This document shows positions 10,438-21,456 of a stretch of DNA of 64,000 nucleotides, one piece after another. Source of the stretch: Annulohypoxylon bovei var. microspora (taxonomy: Eukaryota > Ascomycota > Sordariomycetes > Xylariales > Hypoxylaceae); contig MU405237.1 of assembly GCA_022836615.1 (NCBI GenBank), forward strand, positions 124,001-188,000, given 5' to 3'. The translations under genes and the position numbers were made by a program. The notes beneath the pieces were generated by a model. It was not told the DNA's origin. It saw only the letters and a list, made by a program, of their open reading frames with translations, and made no database searches. Position 1 is the stretch's first letter. Each line of letters starts with the position of its first letter.

Positions 10438-11888
10438 ATGGCCGGATTCATGTTACAAGCCCTGGTAGGCAGCCTGGTTCTTGGGCTCGGGGCTGCTGTC
10501 CCCGTCGACAACATGCTGCAAACCCGTAACTTCGCTACCCAGGCCGGTTTAGCTATCACGGATAATTTTCACACACTCGCAAGAGTCCGACGGCAACCTG
10601 GTCTCTCGCGAACGTTCGATGTTCTTCGTCAGAACCGGAAAAACAAGGCCATTATGGATGACCTCGTTGATGACCCAAACGACCCGGAAGGCGTCGACAA
10701 CCTGAGAGCCGAACTGCATCAGGTTGAATATATCATGAAAGTAGGCTTTGGGGCAGAGCAATACTACATGATCCCGGATACGGGCAGCAGCGACACTTGG
10801 ATCATTTCCGATGGGTTTCAGTGTTTGGATCCCTATTACGGACAGGATGTACCTCAAGAAGAGTGTGCTTTTGGTCCCTTATTTAAGGGGGATTTCCCAG
10901 ACGGCAAGATCGACAACCAAAATCTAAATATCTCGTACCTAAGCGGCGATTATTTGAATGGCCCTATGGGGTTTGCGAAGTACGTAATACTGTGATGTTC
11001 GATCCAAAGTTATTCTAAGCTCACATGTTCTCAAGCATCACCGTAGCCAATGTCACCATTCCGAAGCAGCAATTTGCTCTCGTGAATGTGGCAGCATTTG
11101 GGGGTGATGGAGTATCGAGCGGAATCCTCGGCCTTGGTTTAAGAGGACTCACAGCCGCGTTTACAGGCAACGATCCTCGTAACGACAGCATAGATAATCT
11201 TGTAAACTACTCTCCCCTTGTCGAGACTATGGGTACGAGTAAGGTTGCCGATCCTATCCTCAGCTTCGCCATGTCGCGTGACGAGAACCGATCGTTTATT
11301 GCTTTTGGTGGCGTTCCTCCTGTAAAGACGGGAGAATATACCGCCGTTCCTATCCAGCAGGTTAGGCTCACTTTGTTTAGGTAACACTCATTTTTGTTTT
11401 GGCATCTAACTAACACTATAGCACAGGGAACCACAACCTCTGGCAAGACAGATTATTTCTATTATGACATTGCGATCGACTCGATCTCCTGGAACAGCAG
11501 CACGATCAATCAGACTGCGACCAACCTACCAAACCATCTAGTAGACTCGGGCACAACGATTAACTTGTTCCCGGGCATCGTAGCGGAAGCCATAAACAAC
11601 GCGTTCACGCCGCCCGGCCAGCAAGAGGATAACATGGTTTGGAGTGTGGAATGCGACGCCATACCACCGACTCTCGACATCGTGATCGGCGGCAAGGCAG
11701 TCCGTACTCACCCAAGCAGCATGATCCTACCAGAGACGGCGGCCGAGGGCTCCAACCGTTGCTTGTCTGGCATTGGCTCTGGTCAGACCGGCTCGTATAT
11801 CCTTGGCGATACCTTCATGCAGGAGATTGTCGCCGTTTTCGATGTTTCAGATAAGAAAGAACTGAAGTTCGCTCAAAGATTAGATTAA
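10438..11888 (+). CDS. secreted pepsin-like aspartic protease (family A1)
   Basis: Three exons, 10438-10979, 11036-11360 and 11427-11888, encode 442 residues. An N-terminal hydrophobic stretch (LQALVGSLVLGLGAAVP) fits a signal peptide, followed by a propeptide-like segment to about residue 85. The two catalytic aspartates of the pepsin fold are visible: IPDTGSSDTW (Asp about 114) and VDSGTTINLF (Asp about 329). The C-terminal half contains YILGDTFMQEIVAVFD, the conserved end of A1 proteases. There is no evident GPI-attachment tail, so it is probably released or vacuolar. The codon at 10429 is GTG, so I place the start at the ATG at 10438. The second intron uses a GTTAGG donor. Divergent A1 proteases are numerous in these fungi, so the substrate cannot be predicted. 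Confidence 0.88.
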
Positions 11889-12306
11889 GAGATTTACTGC
11901 ATACTAGTATGTATACGAGGTCGGGGGGTTGAACAAGTTGTTTTTCCTTTTCCAATTCGCCCGCCTTTCATCTCATAGCTGGTAGGCAAGGCTCTGTCTC
12001 AATATCGTTGTATCTCGGTTTTTATAAGAGGTGAATATGTTTTATTATATTAAGCAAAATGTATTAGTAATCCCAACCAATCCTCTCCTTTCCCCCCTTT
12101 TCAGGCTCGCAACGGTCGGTCTCATGTCATCGTGCTGCACCTACGACATTTCAGACCTCCGCCAAAGTTTGTCTATGGATTAATAACCAATACAACTAAG
12201 CTCAATCACAATTTATCCCTCATTCGCTGTAAGGCACTTACTAAAGGTTGTTTTTATAGTGTCTTCCTAGCAAGCTTAACGACCACCTACTTAGGTATTA
12301 GCAAAC
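11889..12306. other. intergenic spacer
   Basis: About 420 bp between the protease gene and the frameshifted unknown gene. It is AT-rich with pyrimidine runs near 11940-11970 and 12080-12105. I see no gene in it. Confidence 0.5.
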
Positions 12307-13561
12307 ATGGCGTTGCAAGTAAGAACTCCAGAATCTTGGGGTATTCGGGATATCCAACTAGAGCTAAGAGAGATATCTATTGCCGCTACCGTTGCGAAAA
12401 ACTGTGGTTCTATCTTTAGCAGACGCGAGAGTAGTGGTCTCTTGGACGCCATTCAAACAGCCTTCGACATTCATATTCAAAACCTCCCCTCTTGGCTACA
12501 CGACATTCAGTTAACCCGGTCCGCCACTATCCTGAACGCGCACATGCGGCGAATACGGGTCCCAATAACTATGGAAGAGCTTGATATATCAAGATTATCT
12601 GGGTTGGCCACTTTCGTCCTGTTATGCTGCCGCTATAGCGAAAATGAGGCTACTTTGATCAAGATGCTCGAATTACCTACTCATAGTAGGCGAGCTAGGG
12701 GAGATCCTTATCGACTCTATACCTAGGGATCGGATCTCGAATGTCCAGATAGGAGATCTCGATATGCTGCTTGTCGTGCTAAAGGCCATGAATGCCGATA
12801 CTCCACGAGGCTTCCGTGACATGTTGCGGAGATTTGATGCTAGGACGAAGTTGCGCGAGGACATGGACCGGTGGCGGTATAAGTTTCAGCCTGTACCCAC
12901 GACGGTGGCGTTTTATCTATTAGAAAGGATTTTACCGAGCCTGTCGGAACAGAAAACGGAATTTTGCGAGGTGGCAGCTAAGGTGAGGGCGTATCGACCA
13001 AGGGATTGGTACGATAGCCGATACTGGCAACCATTACTGTGGCTCTCTCGCGAGCTTTTACAGTCACTTGATCGGCCGGGTTTGTCTCTAACGGACTCGC
13101 AAATTCGCAAGTACGCACATATATGGTGCGCGGAATTCTATCTTAGGACTCAGGTCCCCACCACGCCCGACGATACCTGCGTGGTCGAATGTCTGTCTCG
13201 CACTCGAGAGCGCTTAGCTCCCGGTATAGAATTTATTGCCGAACTTTGCATCCTTGGCCCCGCCCCGACGGCACCTGAATATACAGAGGAACACGACGAC
13301 GAGGACTACCAGGATGATCGGTTTCAACTAGTCGCCGCCATAATGTTACACACATATGCTGCTGAACTGCAGGCGTGGCTCCAAGCGATTTATGACTACA
13401 ATGTGTCACTTCGCGTATACGATACCACGAATACGGAAAAATTCTTTCGTTCCGCAGATATATCACTTTGGTTAATGAGTCTTCGTGAACAAGATCTTCT
13501 AGTGCAGTTTTTGGAGCACTGGCCTTTCAAAGGCCGGGCATACAACTTGCCTGGGAGGTAG
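12307..13561 (+). pseudogene. unrecognised protein gene with an apparent frameshift near 12675-12695
   Basis: Two overlapping frames together read as one soluble, helix-rich protein of about 417 residues. Frame A runs from ATG 12307 (MALQVRTPESWGIRDIQLEL) to about ENEATLIKMLEL. Frame B, one base later, is open after a TGA at 12656-12658 and reads YLLIVGELGEILIDSIPRD, continuing to a TAG at 13559-13561 (GRAYNLPGR). No intron with good splice sites restores the frame: the only phase-compatible pair I found (12616-12694) has a GTCCTG donor and would delete sequence that looks coding. I therefore read it as a one-base frameshift, either a real mutation or a sequencing error. I recognise no domain. 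Regular aromatic and leucine spacing and an acidic stretch (EEHDDEDYQDD) are visible. Such single-copy unknowns are common accessory genes in fungi. Confidence 0.5.
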
Positions 13562-14463
13562 GAGTGCTAGGAGAAAATTCGTACCTTAGCAGAAGTCCAA
13601 CAAAACGAACACATGTTGCACCTGTTGCGAGGAGACGAAAAGGGGTTCCATATGTTGGGCTCGAGGTTTGCAGAGACGTGATAATAATCGTGAGTTTTTT
13701 TTCCTACCCTGAATTAGGTTAGCTACTGGGCAATTGATATCTAGCTGAAGATTAAATATAAATAGATTTGACAAATCACCTTTTAAAGCAATCATATCTA
13801 GCAATGGGTTGGATATGTGAGTAATGAGAACGATGTGTACGAAGTAGCTTCTAGAAAATAAAGGGGAGGCAGGCAAGACGTACATTGATGACCAAGCCGT
13901 GATGTATACCTATTGTAGTGTTACCTGATGTAATGTGAGAGTGTCAAATATTCTAATAAAAAGGGATGCAATAATCTATAATAAAATCTAAGTATTAGGA
14001 TATTTCCTATGATTTTAAGTGTTCAGTTTAGTCTAAACTCAGATGATGGTACTATTTTGATAGGTTTACATAAATGACTAAGCATCTATTTGGACTCTTG
14101 TGACATGTCAATGCCTACTAGCTAAAAGACCTTGAACTGTTCCTACCCGTCTAGGGCCCCTTACCTGATGCCTCATACTACCTATGTATGGGTGCGTAGC
14201 TTTATCTTGACTGTATTATGGCAGACGTCATGCGTTATGAAAATTGGCTTCTAGAGAGTAGACAACTGGGCGCACATAGCAAAGATGTCGTTCGCCTGAT
14301 AATCATCCGCTAGTAATAAAATATGTCAACAAAAGCTACCATTTATCATTAATCGAGAGTACCTAACCTCTGTTCAAAGTAGTAGTCCACGGCCCTTTCA
14401 AGGGAATCTCCTCCGTAACCTAATTTCTTGTAAACGAAAATGATAGTATCACACAAGGAATGA
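13562..14463. other. convergent intergenic spacer
   Basis: About 900 bp between the 3' ends of the unknown gene and the snRNP gene. It is AT-rich, especially 13920-14060. The minus-strand frame at 13586-13885 has no conserved feature. I see no RNA gene or repeat. Confidence 0.5.
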
Positions 14464-15411
14464 CTATCGGGTCGGACTGAGCGGGCGGTTGAAACCACCG
14501 ACACGATTCATGTACTGTCGGTATTCGGTCTTCTTCTCCTTTCTCACCATCCCGGCGTTGTTCCCTGGTATATGGGTATTTTTTGTGGTGCCAAAGCCGC
14601 CGAATCCCATCATCGCTTGCATAGCACTTAATCCGTCGTCCTCCACCACAACATCCTCGTCCTCGACGTCCTCATCCATGGCGTCCCCTCCATGATAAGA
14701 ATTCGGCGTCTCGGTACGTTTTCCTTGGTCCTCGGGTTCTTCGGTAGAACCTCTCGCGTCATGGAATTTGTTTCCTGCCGCGCCTTTACCTCCGCGGTTT
14801 GCCTCTTTGTCGTGCTTTCCCCCGACCTTGAACTGGAGAGAAGATCCCGTCTCTGATTTACCGCCGTCGGGTCTTGGTCTAGTCGGGAGAGGCGAGTTGT
14901 TGTGCGTACTGCGATCTACTTTTCCGGCCGGGCTTCTGGGTGGTGATGCGGAGCGCCGGGGACTTCGGTCTCGTGCCGGACCTACTGGACAATTAACTCC
15001 AGCCCTAAATACATCTAGTTTTGGTTGGGTAGCATCGCTAAGGAACGTACCCTTTGGAGCAGCAGGCTCATCCCTATCGCGATGGCGGTCTCTCTTCTTC
15101 TTATTCTCGCGACGCTCATCTGCTCTAGGTCGCGCTTCGTCGTTCTCCCGCGGTCTGCCTCTGTCGAGATCGCGATCCCTGTCCCGGCGGTCGCGGTTCT
15201 TCTCGCGACGGTCTCTCCGAGGGGATCGGGACCTGGATCGGTAGCGGCGGTCTCGTTCGCGAGGGGCTTCGTCTTGCTCCCGGCCGCGGTTGTCCCTGTT
15301 TTCGCGTGCGTTTGCGTTTGCGTTGGGTTCGTGGCGGCTGCGACGGTCGGACTCATCCCACATCTGTTTGCTGTCCGGGCGGTTTCGACGCCGGCGAGGT
15401 TGGTCGCCCAT
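14464..15411 (-). CDS. U4/U6.U5 tri-snRNP 27 kDa protein (SNRNP27 family)
   Basis: Single-exon minus-strand gene of 315 residues. Homologues belong to the spliceosomal tri-snRNP and act around formation of the active B complex. The C terminus carries the family's diagnostic block: LSAMQAMMGFGGFGTTKNTH, then IPGNNAG, KEKKTEYRQYMNRVGGFNRPL. The N-terminal two thirds are an RS-like domain dense in Arg, Asp, Glu and Ser (RDRRYRSRSRSPRRDRREK). The protein is about twice the size of the animal one because of this low-complexity region. The frame is open upstream to 15501, but I start at the ATG at 15409-15411 (MGDQPRRRRNRPDSKQ), where the family-like sequence begins. It is divergent from glucosidase I, 493 bp away. 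Confidence 0.88.
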   Translation of the reverse strand: MGDQPRRRRNRPDSKQMWDESDRRSRHEPNANANARENRDNRGREQDEAPRERDRRYRSRSRSPRRDRREKNRDRRDRDRDLDRGRPRENDEARPRADERRENKKKRDRHRDRDEPAAPKGTFLSDATQPKLDVFRAGVNCPVGPARDRSPRRSASPPRSPAGKVDRSTHNNSPLPTRPRPDGGKSETGSSLQFKVGGKHDKEANRGGKGAAGNKFHDARGSTEEPEDQGKRTETPNSYHGGDAMDEDVEDEDVVVEDDGLSAMQAMMGFGGFGTTKNTHIPGNNAGMVRKEKKTEYRQYMNRVGGFNRPLSPTR

Positions 15412-15904
15412 GTTTCCTTCGTCGCGGTGGTGGCTATCTAGGTCCGACGTTATGGATGCGATTCTACGTACGCGATGTAGATGTAAAAGAGCCGTTTGCA
15501 ATGTTTGGTTGGAAGAAAGTTACCTATGTACATAACTGGGCAAGGAACGCACGGATAGATATGAATTAAGGTTATCGATTAAGGCTGCACTAATCAGACT
15601 AAATACCTCCAGCTGCAATTTACAAGGTGGTAGGTACTTGTACAGCTGGATTTTTGGTGGGGTCACCCTGGATTTTATAGCGTATGCACACGTATGCAAC
15701 CGCGTACTACAGGGGGTGTAGGGGTTGGGACCCTGACGTCAAATCAATTGGAGCTTCTCCAAATTCCAAAACTGTGTTCACTTTTAAGCTTCTTGAGCTT
15801 CTAATTAGGTTTCTTAAAGGCTGGACCGATTAGAAACTTATAACTTATCGTTGCTCCTGCTAAGACTTAAGAAGAGAAAACACACTATTTTCTTCGATGC
15901 CGTT
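15412..15904. promoter_or_regulatory. bidirectional promoter region between the snRNP27 gene and glucosidase I
   Basis: 493 bp between divergent start codons. A TGACGTCA-like element (CCTGACGTCAAATC) occurs at about 15732-15745, resembling a CRE/ATF-type bZIP site. Its relevance to the ER glucosidase gene, a possible unfolded-protein-response target, is inference. No coding sequence is seen. Confidence 0.4.
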
Positions 15905-18520
15905 ATGGCATTGCCAACCCAATTGACGGCTCTGCTGTCATTTCTTCTTATTTCCTTATTCCCTTCCTTGTCGGTATGTGAGGCTCAAGGTGAAGGTGTA
16001 CTCAACGCCGAGATTGGTCGTTTAAACAACCAGAGCCTACTATGGGGTCCTTATCGTCCCAACCTGTATTTTGGCGTTCGGCCTAGAATCCCTAAGAGTG
16101 TGACGACTGGTCTCTTATGGGCAAAGGTTGACAACTATGTTGATGTTCAGAACAGTAAGACCGATGAGCCCGATGCATTCAAATAAAAAAAACGCAAGAG
16201 TTCATTATTAATTCGAATAAATAGGTTTCCGATACACTTGTGAACAAAATGAGGGAATGGCTGGTTACGGGTGGGATGAGTATGATACTCGAAAAGGCGG
16301 CGTCCAGCATATCCGTGATGCTGGGAACAAAATCGATATCACTACCGAATTTGTCAAGATTCCCGGTGGTAGTCACGGCGGGAGCTGGGCGGCCCGCATC
16401 AAGGGCGAGCCCCGAGCTGATGCGCCTCCTGATCTCAAGACTACGGTATTGTTCTACGTCGCCTCTGAGGCCCTCGGCGATACTGTTGAGGTTGGCAACG
16501 GCGATGAAGATGGGTTCGAAAGCGATGTGGCCTTTTTAGGCAAATCCCAATCCCTCGGAGACTTTAAGTTAGTCGTTACTAAGGGTAAAGGCGAGCATCC
16601 CAAAAGTGCTCATCCCATATCGGGGAAAAGAGATCTCGAGAAGACTACAGTGCAATCATTAAGTGTACCCGAGGAGCACTTATGGCAGGCCAAGCAGTTG
16701 CTATTTCAACAGCTCAAAGCCGGCGTAGACGAGATTATTGGGGAATACGGTGCTGAAAATGCACCACCTCCCTGGCAAGTCTACCAACTCGCACACAAGC
16801 CCAACCCTGGAAACATACACCTTGTCCAGAAGATGTTCGAGGGACCTTTCGAATTTGATATTCTATTCTCGAGTGGCTCTGCTGGTGCGGAAATCACGAG
16901 TGAGGATTTGACTCGAGAGATCAAGTCAACAACTGAAGCTTTCAACGAGCGCTTTTCGGACGTCTTTGCTCCCCAGGCCCCATTCAATGCCGACAAGTAT
17001 CGCAAGTTTGGACGAAGCATGCTTTCTAACCTTGCAGGAGGCATAGGATACTTCTACGGAAAGCATGTTGTCGATCGGTCGTATGCTTCTGAATATGACG
17101 AGGAGAATGAGGGCTTCTGGGAAGAGACTGCTGAGGCTCGCGGTCGTAGACAAGAGCAACTCGAGGGTCCATATGAGCTATTCTCTAGTATCCCGTCCAG
17201 GCCCTTTTTCCCGCGTGGATTCCTGTGGGATGAAGGTTTCCATCTTCTCCCAATTTCCGATTGGGACATTGATCTTACCCTTGAGGTCGTGAAAAGCTGG
17301 TACAATTTGATGGACGAGGACGGTTGGATTGCCCGAGAGCAGATCCTGGGTGACGAAGCTCGAAGCAAGGTGCCGCCTGAGTTCCAGGTTCAGTACCCAC
17401 ACTATGCCAACCCTCCGACCTTGTACCTCATCCTCGAGGCCTTCACGGAGAAATTAATGAAGACGAACGGCAGCCAGCCTGTAGGCAAAGAGCACTTGTC
17501 ATCAGACACCGTCCTCGAGAGTGCTCATGTGGATAATCCCTCTTTGGGTATAGAGTACCTTCGCAGCCTGTACCCTCTACTACGCCGTCAATTCTTGTGG
17601 TTTAAGAAGACCCAATTCGGTGACGTTAAGGGGTACGATCGGGAGGCGTACTCGACCAAGGAGGCTTACCGTTGGCGCGGACGATCCATTCAGCATATCC
17701 TAACAAGCGGCCTCGACGACTATCCCCGACCCCAACCCCCTCACCCCGGTGAGCTGCACGTGGACTTGATGTCTTGGATGGGCTTATCGGCTAAAGTGCT
17801 GGCAAAGATTGCGGATTTCGTCGGCCTGCCCGAGGACGTGCAGGAGTATAACAAAGCGCTCGACGGCATCTCGCACAATTTGGTAGATCTACACTGGTCC
17901 GAATCCGCCGGCTGCTTCTGTGATGCTACCATCGATGACTTTGAGGAGCATACCTTGGTCTGCCACAAGGGCTACATCTCTCTATTCCCATTCTTGCTAG
18001 GCCTTTTAGAACCCAACGACCCTAAGCTCGGTAAGGTGCTCGACCTGCTAGGAGACGAAGAGGAGCTTTTCAGCCCCCACGGCATTAGGAGTTTGAGCAA
18101 GAAATCCGAGTTCTACGGCACGGACGAGAACTATTGGAGGAGCCCTGTGTGGATCAACATGAACTACCTCGCCATTGTGCAACTCCGAGTAAGCCACCCC
18201 CGCCCTAATTTCCCCCAGTTTTCCTTTATAAAAGTCCGAGCTTATATCGCTAACAAATGCCCCAGAACTACGTCCTCAACCCAGGCCCCCACTCACAGAA
18301 GGCCAAGGACCTATACGTTAAGCTACGCAAAAACGTGGTCCAGACCGTGTACGACAGCTGGGAGGAGACAGGTTTCGCGTGGGAACAGTACAACCCCGAA
18401 ACCGGCCAGGGCCAGAGGACCCAGCACTTCACCGGCTGGACCAGCCTCGTCGTCAAGGTCATGGCCTTAGATGATCTAAGCTGGTGGACCGATGGTAGCC
18501 ATGAGCGGGATGAGCTGTAG
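15905..18520 (+). CDS. CWH41: mannosyl-oligosaccharide glucosidase (ER glucosidase I, GH63)
   Basis: Three exons, 15905-16154, 16225-18188 and 18266-18520, encode 822 residues. The enzyme removes the terminal alpha-1,2-linked glucose from the Glc3Man9GlcNAc2 glycan in the ER lumen, the first step of N-glycan trimming. An N-terminal hydrophobic segment (LTALLSFLLISLFPSLS) serves as signal or anchor. LLWGPYRPNLYFGVRPRIP is the N-terminal GH63 block. Splicing intron 1 rebuilds FRYTCEQNEGMAGYGWDEYD. The catalytic domain shows FPRGFLWDEGFHLLPISDWD and ENYWRSPVWINMNYLAIVQL. The last exon ends with GQRTQHFTGWTSLVVKVMA. Length is normal for the family. I chose the ATG at 15905 because it opens the signal sequence. 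The intron phases agree with the conserved frame on both sides. Confidence 0.94.
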
Positions 18521-18930
18521 AGCTAGTAGCTATGATAGTCTGGTCTAAGTAGGCCGGGTAAGACGAACCCACGACGAGAGAAGTTGAGGTAGTCAATGCA
18601 ATGTGGTCAGAGCAGAAGTGACACGAATGACCAATGATTCACCACTATACTAAATACAAAAAGAGCAAAAGCCTCAAGATGAAAATATGATTTTATGCAA
18701 TGCCGTGTGGTATCCTATTCTACTATGCGACTCTATGATGAATGAGCTGCGAATTTTCCCGCCCGTACCCCTTCCCATAATATGTTGTCGTTGAGATATA
18801 TATTTACCATCAACAAATGCTCCGCTAACCTAGTACCTCGTAATGAACTCGTTTCTAGCAATCAGATATCCCGAAATATAGCATCCGTAAAATAGCAGAT
18901 GTACACGTATATAGCATGTATGAATACACA
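18521..18930. other. convergent 3' spacer
   Basis: 410 bp between the 3' ends of glucosidase I and aminodeoxychorismate synthase, AT-rich toward 18650-18910. It presumably holds both 3' untranslated regions. Nothing else is seen. Confidence 0.5.
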
Positions 18931-21456
18931 TCACGCCTCGTCATCGAAAACGCCCAACGGCCCCTTCAGCTTCGTAAACATCTCATCGCGCTCGCCCTCA
19001 GCTGTACTCAGGGCCGTCACCGCGCCTCCAGCACCTATATGCCACACCTCAAGATCCGGCTGATTTTGTTGTTGGGCATCCGGCGGGGCCGCGACCTTCT
19101 CGTCGTCCCAGCGGAACAAGCTCCGAATGGTGACGCTCCAGTCGCCCTGGCCCGCGACGTCCATGTAGCCCACGACGCCCGAGTACAGGCTGCGCTCCTG
19201 GCGTCCCTCGACGTCCTGCAAGATCTCGCAGCTGCGCTTCTTGGGGGCGCCGGTCATGCTGCCGGGGGGCAGGCTCGCGGCGAGCACGTCGAGCCCGGTC
19301 TTCGAGCCGTCCGCGGGGAGCTGGCCCTCGACGACGCTGATCATTTGGAAGACGCTGGCGTACTCCTCGACGATGTTGAGCTTGGGGACGGCGACGCGGC
19401 CGGGCCCGCACACGCCGTGCAGGTCGTGGCGCACCAGGTCCACGATCATCAGGTTCTCGGCCTCTTCCTTGGGCACGTGGAGGATGGCCTCGGCTTGCTC
19501 GAGAGTCGATACGGCGCGGGATTTGCGTACGGTGCCCTTCATGGGACGCATCGAGCATAGGCCGTCCGCACTAAATTCGAGGAACCGCTCCGGCGAGCTG
19601 CTAATTAACGTGGCACCGCCGAGTCGGATATACGACCCAAAGGGGGCTGGTTGGCGCGAGCGGAGGGATCGGTATAACTGCCACGATGTCTGTGGAGGTG
19701 TACCGGGTTCTAAAGGTGTCAGGTGTGGGCACTCTGTTGCCGAGGGACTTCTGGGTCTTGTGATATGCGTCTGGTCCGTGAGGCATAGTTCGTACGAGTC
19801 ACCCGAGGCGATATAATCCTGACAAACCCGTACTTTCGACTCGTATTCGTCAGCATCCGGCACTTGTATAGACGCCTTTACGAAGGCGGATTTGGGCGTT
19901 GGTGGCGGCGTCAATTGGCTTAGTTGTGCACGTTTGTTGAAATCCACTCGAAGCCCATCCGACCAAGTTGGCGATATTTGAAGTTTCTGAACGATGGAAT
20001 CCGCCCAGTCTCTTCCTTCGGGTTCCGACGGTGAGAGATATTGTAGACGTACTGTGCCATTTGTATGGTCTATGACAATACTTTTGGTAGCCCAAGCGAA
20101 GCAAAGATCTGGTCTGTTGTGGAGTCTCTCCTGGTTCAGTCTCACATCAATACCTTCCAGGCCCAGTTCGTAAGTAGTATAGCCCATGAAGCCACCGAGA
20201 AATGGGGTCGAATTGTCATCCGCTGCCATTCTACGCCTAGCCCAAAACTCGGCTAAAAACTGCCATATGGTTTGTTGGGCTTGAAGATAAATCTTTTCGG
20301 ATACTTCCTGGGATATCGGGCTGCGTACAGTAACATGCCTGTCTCCTGTTCTGTATTCCAACTTCAATGCCTCATCGACGTCAAGGGCGACAATGCTGTA
20401 GCGCCCTCGCACATCAACCCCGATTCTATTTGCTTTTGCGCTCGCGGAGTCTAGGATGATGAAATCCTCTTTGTCACCTTGCAATATCTCGACGATGTCT
20501 GGAGCCTCGATGTGAATTGGGAGTCTTAGAGTCCTCGAACTGTAGTGGTAATTGGTCCCAAACAATGCTAGATTGGCATTGCCATCTGTCCATGAAAGGG
20601 AATTGCCCAGTTCAGGTTCTGAAAAACCCATACCCTCCCCGGCGTTGCACACATTAGCTTTGGGCGGCTCAATAATAGCACCGAGTGTAGTGAGGGTGGA
20701 ACTCTTTATGCGACCGTTCGTACGATTCCATCTCATTGCTTCGTCGAACCAATTCTTGATAACCTGGTGACCGGTGGGTTCTGTGCATATTGATTCAGGA
20801 TGGTATTGCAAGCCCCAGAACGGTTTGATTCTGTGCTTCATGCCCATGAGAATGCGTTCTACACAGTCACCTCGATTTTCATATACCCACGCCAAAGGTA
20901 CTACGTCCGGCAGATGAGCCGGTGATGCCCATTTAGACGTCACCCACTTGTCCGCAGTTAAAGAGTCTTGTCCTATATCAGCGTGAAGACTATGATAGAG
21001 TGTAGCCTTGAAAGGAGGGACATCATAAAATATGTTTCCCTCTTGTAAGCTAGACCGGTCTATTGCATGATCAATTTCCCGAATCATGCCGTGAAGACCG
21101 GTCTTCAGCTTCTTCACAATACCGCCACAGCTCACAACTAGGCTTTGAAACCCTAGGCATATACCGAGTACTGGAATTAGATGTTCCAGTTCAATATCCC
21201 ATATATACTTCATGAGCCCCACATCCTGAGGGAGGTCCGGTGAGCCGGGTCCCGGACCGCAAACAACAGCATCGTAACGACGCAACAGGTTAGTCAGCTC
21301 TTGAGCGAAATTTGGCTCTTTTGGGTTGAGCTCAGGTGGGTCAATGGGTAAGATGTCAACATGAGCATCTAGAGTGGTAGTAAGAAGAGAAACGATGTTG
21401 TTACTAAAAGAGTCGTATGCATCGATAAAGAGAATTCTTGGGGTATTCGTATTCAT
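18931..21456 (-). CDS. ABZ1: aminodeoxychorismate synthase, fused PabA-PabB type
   Basis: Intronless minus-strand gene of 841 residues. It converts chorismate and glutamine to 4-amino-4-deoxychorismate, the committed step to p-aminobenzoate and folate. The N-terminal class I glutamine amidotransferase covers about residues 1-235: GPGPGSPDLP, the nucleophile in GICLGFQSL (Cys about 100), and the His-Glu pair in GLQYHPES (about 219 and 221). The C-terminal chorismate-binding domain covers about 400-830, with SSSPERFLEF, MRPMKGTVRKS, ENLMIVDLVRHDL and SMTGAPKKRSCEIL. The amidotransferase-first order is the usual fungal fusion and separates it from anthranilate synthase. The last 480 bp or so of coding sequence (about 19080-19560) is much richer in G and C at third positions than the rest, producing a long spurious open frame opposite. 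Confidence 0.94.
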   Translation of the reverse strand: MNTNTPRILFIDAYDSFSNNIVSLLTTTLDAHVDILPIDPPELNPKEPNFAQELTNLLRRYDAVVCGPGPGSPDLPQDVGLMKYIWDIELEHLIPVLGICLGFQSLVVSCGGIVKKLKTGLHGMIREIDHAIDRSSLQEGNIFYDVPPFKATLYHSLHADIGQDSLTADKWVTSKWASPAHLPDVVPLAWVYENRGDCVERILMGMKHRIKPFWGLQYHPESICTEPTGHQVIKNWFDEAMRWNRTNGRIKSSTLTTLGAIIEPPKANVCNAGEGMGFSEPELGNSLSWTDGNANLALFGTNYHYSSRTLRLPIHIEAPDIVEILQGDKEDFIILDSASAKANRIGVDVRGRYSIVALDVDEALKLEYRTGDRHVTVRSPISQEVSEKIYLQAQQTIWQFLAEFWARRRMAADDNSTPFLGGFMGYTTYELGLEGIDVRLNQERLHNRPDLCFAWATKSIVIDHTNGTVRLQYLSPSEPEGRDWADSIVQKLQISPTWSDGLRVDFNKRAQLSQLTPPPTPKSAFVKASIQVPDADEYESKVRVCQDYIASGDSYELCLTDQTHITRPRSPSATECPHLTPLEPGTPPQTSWQLYRSLRSRQPAPFGSYIRLGGATLISSSPERFLEFSADGLCSMRPMKGTVRKSRAVSTLEQAEAILHVPKEEAENLMIVDLVRHDLHGVCGPGRVAVPKLNIVEEYASVFQMISVVEGQLPADGSKTGLDVLAASLPPGSMTGAPKKRSCEILQDVEGRQERSLYSGVVGYMDVAGQGDWSVTIRSLFRWDDEKVAAPPDAQQQNQPDLEVWHIGAGGAVTALSTAEGERDEMFTKLKGPLGVFDDEA

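Noticed and set aside
12616..12694. candidate intron that would repair the frameshift in the 12307-13561 gene
   Set aside because: The donor (GTCCTG) and acceptor (GGCGAG) are both poor, and removal would delete sequence that looks coding.
14768..15244. 158-codon plus-strand frame opposite the snRNP27 gene
   Set aside because: It mirrors the Arg/Ser/Asp-rich domain of the minus-strand protein and has no independent evidence.
18916..19560. 214-codon plus-strand open frame opposite ABZ1
   Set aside because: It overlaps the conserved chorismate-binding domain on the other strand and arises from the high GC3 there; its sequence is low-complexity Ala/Asp/Val/His.
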